From Litoditis marina (lineage: Eukaryota; Nematoda; Chromadorea; Rhabditida; Rhabditidae), in the NCBI GenBank assembly GCA_964036275.1, contig OZ038434.1:14311879-14375878 (forward strand): a stretch of DNA of 64,000 nucleotides, given 5' to 3'. Below the pieces are notes generated by a model. The model saw nothing but the letters and a program-made list of their open reading frames with translations, was not told the origin of the DNA and did not search any database. Shown piece by piece: positions 13,687 to 26,116 of this stretch; position 1 is the stretch's first letter, and each line of letters begins with the position of its first letter. The position numbers and the translations under genes were made by a program.

Positions 13687-13894
13687 GAATTTTTGTTATT
13701 CTTCTAAATGATACAAAACATAGAATTGCGTGAATTTTCAATGTTTTACATGCTTACAACTAATTTCAAATAGCTGGCTGTAGTTTTCATTAATTCACGG
13801 TCGTTTAAAATGTACTTTGATCTCATTTTATGAATATTTCCTCCAGCAATAAACTATTTAGCTGAAAGCGCGTTAAATTGAGACAGAAATAGTT

Positions 13895-14836
13895 AATAAT
13901 AATAATTTATTGCTCATATATAAATGGCAGAACAAATTGTAACGTGTTATGATGACGATTATACATGAACTTGTGTAAAGGAGAAAATCAAAATACCGAG
14001 GATGAAGAGATAATGAATCTGGAGAGATTCAGAAATATTGATGCAGCTGATGGAAAAGGAGAGAAGAAAGAGAAATATCACATATAAAGGTTTTTCATAC
14101 GAGAAGCAGGGGTGATTTTGTAGTCGTACAACTCATAGTACTTGATAATGAAGGTAGTTCTGAAGTAGGGCGGAACAACGAAAACATAATAGTCCTCAAC
14201 AGATGCGTTAGGAAATTGTTCACAATAAGAGTGTACTTCTTGACAATAGCGAGCAATTCTCTCGAGCTGACTGGGATATAATGTTGGTGGAACATGGTGT
14301 TTGTAGAAATTATCAAATGAACCGGAAGCAGGAATAGAAATTGAATCATCAGTTGCAGGGGATTCAAAAGGAGTTGGACACGTAATATGTTCAGATGAAA
14401 TGGCTAGAGGAGAATCACATGTAGCAGAGGGAGAAGTATTAATGACAGAACTTCTACTTTCTTCAACTACCTCCATTTCTGTCTGAAGATTGGTGTCGGC
14501 TGGACTTGGCAGGATTGTAGTTTGGTCGGTGACCTCAGCTCGGGCGGCGTCTCGTTTCGATTGTCTGGCGAGGAATCCGGCCTTTCGCTGTTCCGGGGTC
14601 TCGAACTTCCGCACATGAAAAGTTGACATAGAATCTTCGGATTTCATAGCAGTAGAAAGGTCAATCAGACGAGGAAACGGAATACCATCTTTGATAGAAA
14701 CTTTGAGTGGGCGGGGTAAACCATCTTGACGAGATTTACCCAAACGGTGTAGAATGGAGATATTAGATGGAGAAACGGACACCAAATTGAAAATTGCATT
14801 CACCTTTTTCTTTGTTCAAGAATCCTTGTTCTTTTT
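13895..14836 (-). mobile_element. Retroelement-like insertion between tRNA units 2 and 3
   Basis: Comparison with the unit 1/unit 2 junction shows AGAAGTAGTT followed directly by CTTTCACAG. Between units 2 and 3 about 940 bp interrupts this exact point. On the minus strand the insert carries a 241-codon ORF and ends AGCAATAAATTATTATTATT, an A/T-trinucleotide tail typical of LINE 3' ends. A similar tail occurs at about 19252-19300. It probably represents a 5'-truncated or non-autonomous LINE-type copy. Confidence 0.55.
14078..14803 (-). CDS. ORF of 241 aa in retroelement-like insertion
   Basis: Single uninterrupted ORF on the minus strand, starting at ATG 14803. The N-terminal third contains a basic stretch HRLGKSRQDGLPRPLKV (residues about 19-35). 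This resembles hypothetical ORF1-type proteins of nematode retroelements by general character, not by a matched motif. The middle is Ser/Thr/Glu-rich. The C-terminal part holds YPSQLERIARYCQEVHSYC and a Tyr-rich end. No reverse transcriptase or endonuclease motifs are present. It lies wholly within the insertion that splits the tRNA array. It could instead be a host exon or retrocopy. Confidence 0.45.
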   Translation of the reverse strand: MNAIFNLVSVSPSNISILHRLGKSRQDGLPRPLKVSIKDGIPFPRLIDLSTAMKSEDSMSTFHVRKFETPEQRKAGFLARQSKRDAARAEVTDQTTILPSPADTNLQTEMEVVEESRSSVINTSPSATCDSPLAISSEHITCPTPFESPATDDSISIPASGSFDNFYKHHVPPTLYPSQLERIARYCQEVHSYCEQFPNASVEDYYVFVVPPYFRTTFIIKYYELYDYKITPASRMKNLYM

Positions 14837-14962
14837 CTTTCGCAGTTATTTCTCATAACTCCCATCAAAATAGGACCAATTCGACATTTTCCATCCTACT
14901 GTCTGTAATGTGGTATTGCGGCACCCGAGCACTTTCCCAATATCTCAGTCGCCAAATAACAT

Positions 14963-15034
14963 GACTGCTTGGCGCAATGGTAGCGCGTTTGACTCCAGAT
15001 CGAAAGGTTGGGCGTTCGATCCGCTCAGTGGTCA
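14963..15034 (+). tRNA. tRNA-Trp-CCA: tRNA-Trp (CCA), copy 3
   Basis: Differs from copies 1 and 2 only in the 5' strand of the anticodon stem (TTTGA instead of TTCGA), turning one pair into U:G. Anticodon CCA is retained. Confidence 0.82.
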
Positions 15035-15065
15035 GAACTTTTGTCATTCTTCTAAATGATTTAAA

Positions 15066-16561
15066 ACAGAGAATTGCGTAACAGAACGAATTTTTTTGAT
15101 GTTCAACATATTCACAACTAGACAGCTATTCATATGTTTATCCATTTGAGACCATTTGGCTTTCATTTGTTTTTCAAATTTAACTAAGCTACAATCAATA
15201 TATCCCAGCCTAACAAGCTTCAAGAAGTCTTCCATCAATCAGATTGAAACAGACCAATTCCTGCGACACCCGAGCTAGTTTCCCTAGCAGTAATAATAAA
15301 TATTCGGTAAATTACAGCCGAAACCTTGCATTGGGCCACGGCAAAGAAAGATTTGTGAAATGGTGGAAGTACGTACTTATAATTCTTCCCGCACTAGACA
15401 TTTCTAGAAAATGTTTCGTAACCAATTGTGTCCCTGGTTTGCAGTTATGGATCTCTGAATAAGTTGGCACCTGATCATTCCCATTTGGTAGTTGAATAGG
15501 GGTTTCTATTTGCTTACTGTGCCCATGTGAGGTATAAGTTCAAACTACCAACTTACAATGAAAGGAAGTACTTGCGCCGAGTTTTCGATAGTATAAAACC
15601 CTACCCGTATCAATAAAGGTTGCGCCTATTTTCACTCTTTAGAGCACTCTCTTATGAGCCGACTCCAGAGTAAGAGCGTTTATGGTTTTGTAAAACATAA
15701 TACGTTAGTGTTTGTTGTTTTGTATACTATCAACTCTCATATCGTATTGTGTCAGCAGACTTCTTTTTTACAAATACGCTGTGAACCTCACTTTTCTATT
15801 CGAGCTTCTACCGTTACCGGGAAAGAGGTCAGCTGCAGGATCAGTGTGATCCATACTTTTCTGTTCTTCAAAATCAGAGATGTATTATGCAATAGTCATG
15901 TTTTTTTCAAACTTTATAATGGTGCGCTAAGGAAGTGCTCTGTAGGACTACTTTTTCCTAAGACAATGCTTATTTTCTTTCAAATATGTTTGCATACGCT
16001 TCAAATGTGTTCAGTACGTGCGCTTGCAAGCGGCTACTAAACCATTCTTCAAAAACCACATGACAAAGTATGAGATTACCGGGTTAGGGCGGTCTCCCCT
16101 TTCGGAACGTCCACAGTTGATCAAACGACCGTTCTGTCAACTTCAACCTAATCATTCCTATACTTTCGAATCAAGGACACTTTTTCTAACAGTATGTGTT
16201 TGCTCGGAGGGAAGTGTGGAGTTGGAGTTCATTGTTCATGCTCGCGCCTAGACACTCCATTATTTCTCGAGATAGGTCCGGAAGCTGGAAATTTGCAGTT
16301 CTATGTCTAGTGCTAATGAAATTCACGTAAAATGTGAATATAACATAGGACTTGTACACTTTTTTCTGAAATTGCACTGTGATTTACATGTTTCACTACT
16401 TGACAATATTCGACTGAAGTTTCACCATCTGTGCAAGGCATTGTTGAATTTTTTTTTCGTGTTATTTTTCACTCACTTCTCTATGCATATCTCTAATTTA
16501 AAGTGTGTCTAATGCTGAAAATGATGATGGTCTAGATCCTGAAAAACAATTGTTTTCAGTT
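15066..16561. other. Intergenic region before otopetrin 2
   Basis: A 128-codon ORF at 15654-16040 has no recognisable features and is probably chance. TATAAAA at 15592 is followed by AATAAA at 15612, too close for an ordinary gene. No gene is supported. Confidence 0.4.
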
Positions 16562-19500
16562 ATGGTTGCTCATATTGACCCGGTTGGTTTTCATGAGAAA
16601 GAAGATAACGACGTTTTTGAGGAGGAAATATGTGAGTGTCTCGCTTGGCTCTGTATTGACAATTTCTCACTGATGAGTCCATTCATTTTTTATTACAGTA
16701 TTCATCTACTATAAAGCCCACTCAGCGAAACAATTGTTAATTTCGAGTCAGTTGAAATTGAGCTGGATCAGCGAAAAAAGGTCAAAGAGGTCAAGAATAC
16801 ATGGACAGCCTATGTTTCTTTGATCTACTCGTTTTCTCGCTAAAACTGATTCCGTCAAATGAAATAACCACTCAGGAACGGCCAGCTACAAAAACGAGAG
16901 GTCATGAATGTCAATGGGCCCAGGCTGGCTAAGATAATCTGCGTCTCTCTGATCTACACACTTTCTAATCAATGGCGTTACAACACTAATTGACTAGGAC
17001 TGTGCAAAATTTTCAAAATTCTTTCGGATTACTGCTCGACGAACAGTCAAAAGATCAAACCACTTTTCGGGCAACAATTGGCGCCAAAAAGTGTTTGATT
17101 CTCAAATATTGTCACACTACCAAACTAGAGCACACAGTCTGGCGCAAATAAACGCAGTTCAATTGGTCTAAGTATCCCGACAATACAGTAGAAATAGTCT
17201 ACACAACAATGAAGACATAGTTACAGTACACGTGAACATATCAACTTTGAAAGAGTTTCCACTTGTAGATATATTTTCTAGATGGTGTATTTGCAGTTTA
17301 TATAAACATCGATCAGTTTCTATCAACCGTTCCAAATAATTATAACGCGATAATTTTCAATGATCAAATGTCAGAAAGTTGAATACGCTATTTCAGCTCT
17401 GGCTTCAACGTCGCACAACATGGATCAGAACAAGGTGGGAGGTCATTCACTTTGATGTTCAATCTGTCATAATTTGCAGTTTCCGGTCATTTATTAACGC
17501 ATTCCGGAACGTGGGTCCTGTATCGTTAACTGATGCTATGCTCTTAGTCAATTGCAGAGTCCCGTCAAACACGTTGAACACAGCATAACTCAGAAACATG
17601 CAAAGACAAAGTGCACGATTCCTCATTAGAATGCTAATTTGACGTGACTTTTCATGTTTCTTCTACTTCACTGGTACCAACTTCCGTATGTGTTTCCTTA
17701 TTTACGTCGATATTTTCAGATCAACACCACGCTCTTCGATTCAGGAGAACATCATTCAAGCAACAGTAGCACACCATTACTGTGGATGGAAACCACCAAG
17801 GCAAAGTAGGTTGGGAGAGTGAACTGAGGCGAAGTACGAAGTAGAGATTAGGAAAAAAAATGCAACTAAACGGAGAGAAATCGAGACAGTGTAGGGAAGA
17901 AAGAAAATAGATGTAAGGAAAGAGAGGGATAGAAATAGAACGTGAAAGAGTTTAAGAGGATTAAGGGCGAAAAGAGTGATAGATAGATTGAGAATACTTT
18001 CAGTCTATTATACAATTCCTTTGAACAAATGAGATTTTTTCCAGAAAGTTTTTCGTCTGCCTTCTAACCTGCCTGTACGTTGTGATTGTAACGATCATCG
18101 GAATGGTGGTCGAAATTTCACCCCAATGGAGAACTGATATTTGGGTGGTTGAAACGGTCAGTTAGAAATATCTGTACGTCCTCATTGCTTCTTATTTATT
18201 CGAAAGATGATGTGAAATTACTCTTGTTTATATCAAGTCAGATAAAAAATTTCTCGCTGTGGGTGAAGTTGCGTTAAGCGATGTTCAGGTTTTACACAGG
18301 TCACAAAACTTTTTTATATTCTACAAAGAATAAACTTCTGGTGATTTAACACACTTTACTATACTTTCACATTTGCAGGTTTTCTTTCACTACATGTACG
18401 GCGTGGGTCTACTGTTCTTTGCATACTGCTACTTCTTCATGATCTACGTGCGACCGTACAACTTCATTATCAACTTATTGGCCAAATACAAAGTAATCAA
18501 AAACAAAGAGGTGAGGGAGGAATGGTTCACACATTGCATCTTTGTAAGTCCCAAAAGTAAGTGAACAATTAAAAAAGTAGTAAAAATCCATATAATCGCG
18601 GAGAAAGGTTGATTTAAGTAGCTTGATCTGCGTGTGTCAGATAACGTTTACGAATTACGAATAGTTTCAATTCACTTTCGTTCCACATGAATTACTTGTT
18701 GCCTACACATCACATACTTTGGATTGTGACTAGAAAACCACAGAAGAGCAATATAAACCTCGAATTATGTTGTCAAATTTCTCCAGGACTATCACTTGGA
18801 GCCGTTGAGCCACACTGGTGAAGGGGCCGGCACACTCTACTTACGTCTGGGAGCCCTATGTGAGTTACACGACTCGATAAAAACAAACTGCATGGCAAAC
18901 TACCTAAAGTTTGTATGTTCTCAGCCGTTCCACGGTTTTTGTAATGCATTTCGATGGTACCAATTATCCTCTAGTAATTTAGCGCTACTGCATGTAACTT
19001 TACAAAGTATATAGGATGGCATATGATTTATCACCAATAGAAAATGAAATGCATGAAATCATCACCTGCCCAACGTGTTGGATAGAGATTTTCTAGTTCT
19101 CAAACAAACAAATAACACAGATACAATAACAATTACTTTTTTACCAACCAACTTGCAGTTTTCGGAATCTGTGGCATAGTTTTGTGTGGATTGGAAATGT
19201 TTCTGTGCGTCTCGGAAGTAGTGTGTCACGTGAGTTTGCAGTTGGTTTCAATGATAATAATAATAATCATAATAATAATTTATTCATCCATATATCGGAG
19301 CCAAATTAGGATTGATGAGATCCCGATGTATGGACATTGAAATTCATCGCGGTGATGATCACGGCCACACTTGTTTTCTTTTTATTGTCAGCTCTCTAAC
19401 CAAACTATAGTAAAGGCTTTTCTCATAAATCCACTTCACTTTTTCAGATATAAGTATATCGGAAAGAATGATAACTTTTTCAGTTTTCTAGAGCGGAAAA

Positions 19501-22500
19501 TCATGAAGTTTCGCTTAGAGAACGTTGAGCCGATATGGTAAATCTACGAAATGTGTGATTTGATGTTCTTGCAACGTTGGCGTTTTGAGTATACATATTA
19601 CAGATCAAACTACAACCAATACATATTCAATTTCATTCTTTGCAGAAGTCGGTATTGGCTAAGGACGCGGTCACACTCATATTCACTTTCGTTCAGATGC
19701 ATTTTCTCTTCTCTAACAGCAAAGTGAGTAGTTTTCATCTTCGAAACCAAATAATAACTTATACAGATTTGTGTCTTTTATGAGTCCACGACAACACGTT
19801 AAAATTAGAGTCCTTAGGGCGTTCTGCTAAACTTAACTTGATTATGTCTCAACAATCTAAACTTCCGAACCCTACATCCAACACTTTTGATTTTAGAACA
19901 CTATGATTTCTGTTGACAATTTCATATGGGCCAAGGTTCTACGGTCTTTTAATACATCTGTAGTTTATTCCAGATAACCATCACTCGTTCTCGCAACATT
20001 TCGAGATGGGGCTTCATGCATCTGGTGGCTGTCAATATATGGGCATGGTTCCGATACGTGTTGGCCAAGCAGGTAAATCACTCGGAATACGCATGCTGGA
20101 GTATCCGGGGACCGTGATGTTATTTTAAGTTCCTCGAATAGTGCATTATTTGCCGAGAATCGTATACTGACGAGCTGTAAAAGCGAAGCAACTTTTGTAA
20201 CAAAGATTGGTGGTGATTATGCTATACTGTTAGTCAATTGCACAGTCAAGTGAAACACGTTAAACACAGCAGAACTAAGAAACGTGTACTGACAAAGTGC
20301 ACGATTCCTCACTAGAATGCTAATTTGACGTGACTATTCAATTCAATTCTAGTAAAATAGCCGGGTTGTTCCTGACGGAGACTTCAGAATACTGCTGCCA
20401 CCTATTGTGTATGGATAACGTAGTATACTCGTAATTAAATGTGTAGACTGAATCTTCTCTTCACTTTTCCCACACCAACAAATCTCCAACATAAACATGA
20501 AACGTGAAGGTTATTTCCAGGTTGCAAAAGCAACAAAGAAGAAAACAGTGACAGAAGAATCTATTGAAGAATCCTTGGAGGCATCATCAAGCTCAAGCAG
20601 TTCTGAGGAGGTTAGTTGACTTGTGGGTAAACTGGAATAATATCAAGGCATACGTGTAACGTTGAATCATGTAAAACATACGAAACATATAATTAATTGG
20701 GACAGTGTAGTGCACACGTTCTCAAACATGTTCACTGTACTATCCTAAACAAAAAATTATTGAAAGCCACACGCAAAGTAATTAATTAGAACTCAAAATT
20801 TGCAATGTTTTGTGCAACTTGTCAAACAGTTTTTCAGTTTTTTTCTTTTCACAAAATTGATATGTTTCCCGTTTTCAGTTATTCAGTTTTTTTCTTTTCA
20901 CAAAATTGATATGTAAAATTGATAGTAAGTGTTTTTCAGGACGGTGATCTCGCTGATGTAGTCAATCAGACGGTGGCAGCTGTGGTAGATGAGGTTCTGA
21001 ACATGGTGATTCCGGAAGACAACACCACCAATATATATTCCACTGAGAGACTTTTCGCAATCAGTCACTTTGGTGGAGTCGCGACCTTTCTTACTACCTG
21101 CATGGTCGAGTGAGTTACATTTTCCCTCTAATGTGACGCATCGTGAAAAATTATCTTTCGACTGTCAATTTTGGACAAAGCGTACAAAATGTGAAATATG
21201 TTCCGAGCTAGTGTTCCGATAGAGTACGGGTAGACTACAGAAGAATTGGCTCACAAACTCATTGAAAAATTACTGGTTCTATATGTTCGGAGGCTCGAGT
21301 AAACTAGCTTCGCACTTTTCTCATTCAAAGTAACAGTCTATGTCAGATGTTTTCATAGAACTAATTTAAATTTGCCACAGATATTCCATAATTGGAGCGG
21401 CAGTAATGTTCATTATCTGGGGGTCCATCAACCATCCACATGGACACGGACATGGCCATTCTACTCACACAAAGAAGAAACGGACCATGAAAATAGACTG
21501 CAGGTGAGTACCGAAACCGAGATATGGAATGCATGCACTAGCGGTATAGCAAGGTGCCACGTGAAAATTATAGTGGGTGCCAAATTTATAAATTTCTGTC
21601 TCTCGCCGGAATCGAACCTGCGAGCAAAAGTTTCGCAGCAGGGCGCTAACCACTGCGCAATTAGAGCACATAACAAGCAAGTTTTGGAATCGAGGATATG
21701 TGCGCGTACACAGCGGAAAGTGAGATATACAGTACCCTCCCGCCTTTCCGTTGCCGACGACTATAGGTTTGCATTGGATCTTCTAAGATCGAACCTGAGA
21801 TAGATTTCACGTTGCATATAGGGAATGGCTACAGCTGAGATGTAGTTTCAACTCAAAACTCGCATCAGTCTACTTTCTTCGTGGGATTAACATCAAAACC
21901 TGAAAACAAAGCAAATTAGAGCAACATAAACCGTATAGAAGAGCAAACTTATAAGTGAACAGTTCTATACTAAGATCCCAGTGGCAAGAAGCATTGAAGT
22001 TATTCCATTTCGTCCCCCATAGAAGTTCAAAAAGCCTACAAATTGAATGTGAAAACAGATTTGCAAAGTTATCAGATAAAATTATAATCCCCCACTGACT
22101 GTTATCGCCATTTTAAAAGTGCGAGACAATTAGTAATTGCGATTGTGCAAACGCTAAATATCACGCGTAATTTTCATGTAATTATGGTATATGTTACAGT
22201 TCCTACTCGATTGGTTTCTTCTTCGGCGTGATGATGTTCATTGCCACCCTAGTTTGCATGGCTGTGTATACTGTACTAGACGATCGACAGAACAAAAGTG
22301 GAGCGGCAATTGTGTTTGGAGTCTTGAATCTGGTGCTTTTGTCCACCACACTCGTTGGATGTGTCTTCGCCTTGTGGAAGTTCGTTTGCTTGTTTTGTCG
22401 TTGATACAGACCTAAATGATGAAACTAAAATCGCTCAGTGCTCGATAATGTTTGGTTTGCAGTCCTTTTTTATTGACGAACAAGTGAAATCCGCCATCAA

Positions 22501-24591
22501 AAAGGTGGTGCGGATTACATTTACTACTAGCAACAAAGGTCGTGAAAGTTCCGATGTTCTGCAAACAGAAAAATTTCTATAGAAGGGACCTTCTGTGAAA
22601 AAAAGTTTTCATGCGAATCGCGAAATGGTGATTGAATGATGGCACGCCGCCTGAGCTACATTAGGAGGGTTTTTTGGGATTTTCTCTCTATTTGTTTTCT
22701 ATGATTTTAATGTTTTCAGGATGAGACTGCTCCAATACCGTTTGCATGCTCACGGAGAACTAATTGACGAAATTCTGCTGATCATTGGATTTCTCGGAGA
22801 GATGATCTATACCCTAATTGGTGAGTTGAATAGGTTCATATTGAGAACAAAGTCTTTGATGGCACTGATAATATTAAAAGATATCGACTTCAAACCACTG
22901 CAGAAAAATTGTCAAAGTCGTATCGAACACATACATTGGAGTGTTTACTGAGAGACATTTGTTCAGGAATTGACATGTTCATCGCCACACAACGACAGGA
23001 AAACGCCAGTGTTCTGCCGATTTTTGTATTCGTCGTCAGATTCTTCCAAATCATAGTGCAGACCATATTCATCTTTGTCGCATCGAGGTGAGCTAACACT
23101 GTCATTAAAAGTTCTTCATAGAATCTTGAACTGAAAAGATACATGGTAACCATATCCGCCTTCATGTTGTTTGATCTCTCTGTTGTTTTCAATTTGTGCG
23201 GTGGGCACAGGTCAAACTACATTTTAGATGGCAGTAATATAGTGGCAAGATTTTTGAAAATGTACGAAACTGATATAAAATTAGAAACCATTTCGCAGTG
23301 TCCCATAGTTTTGACAGAAAAAGGAACAGAATCCACTACACCGTGCCTTGCATGAAAATAGTCGGCAAAAGTTAACAAAAATAGAGAGAAAAATCTGATA
23401 AGCTCTCAAACGCTGACCATAGTATCTACAGAGATATATCACATGTATTTCTGTTCCAGACTGAGATGTCTGTCTGACTTTGCCATAAAATTCAAACCAG
23501 GTCGCCAAATAATTACATTCCTGCTCGTCACGAACATCGCCATGTTCGCTTTGTACACTTTCGAAGGTAAGATTTCTAATCATTTCAAGAAGCCTATCTC
23601 TCGAAGTTTACCTGGTTCTATATTCCATTCAGCTTTTAACATGCAAGTATCCTCGCTGATCAGAGAAAGACGGTACTAGAAGTAACTTGTACAGTCACGT
23701 AAAGTTAGTATTCTAACCAGGAATCATGCACTTTGTAATGGCACGTTTCTCAGTTCTGCTGTGTTTAACATGTTCGACGTGACTGTGCAGATGACTTACA
23801 GTATACGTACATAGATAAACTGAGTCTGAAGCCTCAAGCTCTGAAAAAACTGGAAAAGTTATTGTCACTGTGTATTTTTCATATTCATAAAACTACGTAG
23901 CCTTCTGAAATGTCAGAACGCAGCTTTTCATCCGTTTCTCGAAATGAAATAGTCTTAGCCAGATGTGGTAATATTGGTATGGAGCTTCGTATACAAATGT
24001 CTAGCTTGAATGACAACCGACAAAGTGTAGTCAGAATCTGTTTTCAGCTACAAAAACAGCGTATGGGATCAACTACTACCTCAGCAGCATGTATATGACG
24101 ATAATATATGGCATCGGACCTTTGCTCGTATTTTTCCGGTTAGTAATATTTTCACTTATTCAAGATGAAAAAAAGTGATAACTGCAAAGTAACTAGAATC
24201 ATCATTTCACTATTCAATTTCAATCCGTTGTGATAGTGGTCTAGCAAATGGAAAAAGTGTCGGACTGGAAAGTATAAATCTAGGATTGCTGATGTTTTTG
24301 TAGTGTTTCTAACAAACGTAGTGTCGTTGAAATTGTCTGATACTGGATATTCTCTTTGTAAATTATCATTGCCACACTAAATACTGACAACCGGTAACCT
24401 GTTACCACTTGGAGTCAAACCATTCGTGTCAATCAATTGCCCCTCGGTAACAAATTTGTTTCAGTTTCCACAGTTCTGCGTGTTTCGCTGAGATCTGGAA
24501 GGTCACCTATGCCACCAATCATGGACATGGCTCGGTGGCATCTACCCCATGTTCGAGTCGGAATACTTCGTCGGCAACTGAACCAGTTTAG
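16562..24591 (+). CDS. otpl: Otopetrin-like proton channel 2 (18 exons, 622 aa)
   Basis: Second tandem otopetrin. Exons: 16562-16631, 17397-17434, 17720-17805, 18045-18156, 18379-18510, 18787-18859, 19159-19229, 19646-19723, 19974-20072, 20521-20610, 20940-21109, 21381-21503, 22200-22379, 22720-22820, 22967-23087, 23460-23566, 24048-24138, 24465-24591. From exon 4 on, lengths match gene 1 or differ by whole codons. The signature HTGEGAGTLYLRLGA is kept, as are a Ser-rich acidic linker (SSSSSSSEE, end of exon 10) and the C-terminal FHSSACFAEIWK. The loop after segment 6 is His-rich (His at 358, 360, 362, 364, 366, 369), unlike its paralogs. Exon 1 is the least certain: it follows a strong TTTTCAG, opens at ATG 16562 and ends in the phase exon 2 needs. 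ATG 17420 in exon 2 is an alternative start. Introns carry a SINE and family A repeats. Confidence 0.87.
17546..17649 (+). repeat. Family A repeat, copy 2
   Basis: AGTCAATTGCAGAGTCCCGTC to GACGTGACT in otopetrin 2 intron 2. The interior AACACAGCATAACTCAGAAAC and GTGCACGATTCCTCATTAG match other copies. Confidence 0.65.
19252..19300 (-). repeat. LINE-like 3' tail fragment
   Basis: On the minus strand it reads ATGAATAAATTATTATTATG followed by more ATT repeats, like the tail of the insertion at 13895-14836. It lies in otopetrin 2 intron 7. Confidence 0.3.
20226..20345 (+). repeat. Family A repeat, copy 3
   Basis: TATACTGTTAGTCAATTGCA through GACGTGACTATTCAATTC in otopetrin 2 intron 9. This copy best shows the outer TATACTGTTAGTCAATTG end. 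Confidence 0.7.
20832..20913. repeat. Local duplication next to exon 11 acceptor
   Basis: TTTTTTTCTTTTCACAAAATT followed by GATATG appears twice about 49 bp apart in otopetrin 2 intron 10, just before the exon starting at 20940. This looks like a recent tandem duplication. Confidence 0.65.
21571..21764 (-). repeat. tRNA-derived SINE, copy 1
   Basis: On the minus strand it has an A-box-like TTGCGCAGTGGTTAGCGC and a perfect B box GGTTCGATTCC with tRNA-like spacing. It is preceded by TTTCCGCTGTGTACGC and followed by AAATTTATAAATTTGGCACC. A second 194-bp copy lies at 29696-29889. The acceptor stem does not pair, so it is not a functional tRNA. It lies in otopetrin 2 intron 12. Confidence 0.65.
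23685..23805 (-). repeat. Family A repeat, copy 4 (reverse)
   Basis: ACAGTCACGTAAAGTTAGTA to GACGTGACTGTGCAGATG, then CTTACAGTATA, in otopetrin 2 intron 16. It is the reverse complement of the family consensus. Confidence 0.65.
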
Positions 24592-26116
24592 ATGCAGAAT
24601 CATCGCACAAGAGAACGATCTTCTAACTTCGACTTCGACCAGCTTCAAAGTTCGACCAAGTTCGACTTAAAACTTGAAAACCAAGACTCGCTACTCTCTT
24701 CGAACTTGAAAATCAGGCCCGAAGTACAAATTAGTTTGGACAGCTAGTAATTTACTGTACTTTCTCATCTAACTCCTCTTAGTTGATATCATCTTATATG
24801 GACAAATTGTGTTTGTATTGAATTGATGTTGATGTTCCGCACTTTTCACTTTTATCTTGAACTATTATTTTCTACAGTTTGTGTCAACAATTGTGAGTGT
24901 GTTTACACATATTTAGAAATTTGTCTTCAAAACCAGCTATATTTCAGAATTCACTTTCTCCAGCTCCAAAACACTATTGAATCATTGATTTACGATAATC
25001 TATCAACTGTGCGCTGATTTGCTGAAGCATTGATTTCTAGAAGAGACTTGAATCAATTAAACATCAGTTGATTTATAATTTTGGTGGTTTCCTGAGAGAT
25101 ATGCTAAGAGTTACACTGATGTTGGTCTTTGCAGACTCAATTTTGCTATTGTTGTACCTTTTCTTGCCACACGGGTGTGTAGTTCAATCTAACTGCTTGT
25201 TATTCCAACTTTCGTTCTGAGTTCAATGTTCGTAATAAACATTTTTGACTCTTTTGTGACAATGTGACACTCAGGCGGGAATTTGATTCTTTAAAACCTT
25301 TTTCAGCTCAAAACGTCTGAGGTTACCTTAAAAACCTGTTAAAGAAATATTTTTCCGGCCATTGTTGCAAACTCTGTTTTGCTATTCTATGTCTCCAATT
25401 TTGTGTTATTGGCATGCCAAATTATCTATATGAAAAAAGTGTTCAATTGCAAAGAACTGTACATTGTACACAAATAATCACTCTAAACTTCTGATGATAT
25501 CCGAGATCATGTTATTGAAAAGTGGAAAATGTCTGTTTCTGGTTCATGTTTCGCGTGACCTCTTCGTTGCCTCTACTGTCTTTGTATACCTAAAGGTCGC
25601 AACCCCATCCCTCAACGCCTGACAGAGCTGAGATGGATGATCTATTTTTTTTCGAAAGTACTCGTTGTACCTATGTTCCATGTTTCCCTCTGCTTAAAAA
25701 CCAAATCCGACTTCTATACAGTTTAAAGTCAAAAACCATTGAACAATTGTTGTCCTTGTTTAGATTGTAGAACAGCAGTTTGAGAATGGTTTTTTCAGTA
25801 TATTTTCGATCTATCTCACCGAAATTACACTACAGAAGAAACATTTATTGCAGACACGAGAACGAAAAAAAAACACATTAGATCGAGAGGTCCTCGTAGA
25901 ATTGAATAAGACGTGCCACCTTGTCTCGGTTAACCAGAGGGTGCGGCGGGCCCTAAACGAATATATTGTATTCGCGGGTCGAAGCACAGAAAATATATGG
26001 GGTGCTTCCCTATTATATACATTTTCCGTTACATATTCATACACAGTCGTTACAATGGCGAAGTCAAAAAAAAAATAAAGTTCCGCAAAACACAGCCCAA
26101 TTAGATTGAAATTTAT
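24592..26116. other. 3' UTR of otopetrin 2 and intergenic DNA
   Basis: AATAAA at 25233-25238 may end the otopetrin 2 transcript. The stretch near 25130-25215 (TTTGCAGACTCAATTTTG..GTGTAGTTCAATCTAACT) is related to 28340-28405, so a dispersed repeat is likely. No coding exon was seen. Confidence 0.4.

Larger units (their letters stand above)
13085..15065. repeat. Tandem array of a ~405-bp unit, each with a tRNA-Trp
   Basis: Unit 1 (about 13098-13502) and unit 2 (from 13503) are aligned along their whole length. Unit 3 restarts at about 14837 and diverges after about 15065. Shared landmarks include TCCTACTGTCTGTAATGTGG, GCGGCACCCGAGCA and the tRNA. Units 2 and 3 are separated by an inserted element. 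Confidence 0.8.

Noticed and set aside
15654..16040. 128-codon ORF on the plus strand
   Set aside because: No splice context, domains or composition typical of coding DNA. It follows a TATA-like word only by chance as far as I can see.
16505..16561. Extension of otopetrin 2 exon 1 upstream to 16505
   Set aside because: That frame opens at GTG after an in-frame stop. A strong TTTTCAG acceptor followed by ATG 16562 is a better start.
21599..21668. Functional tRNA on the minus strand
   Set aside because: A and B boxes are present, but the acceptor stem does not pair and the sequence is embedded in a repeated 194-bp unit, so it was called a SINE.
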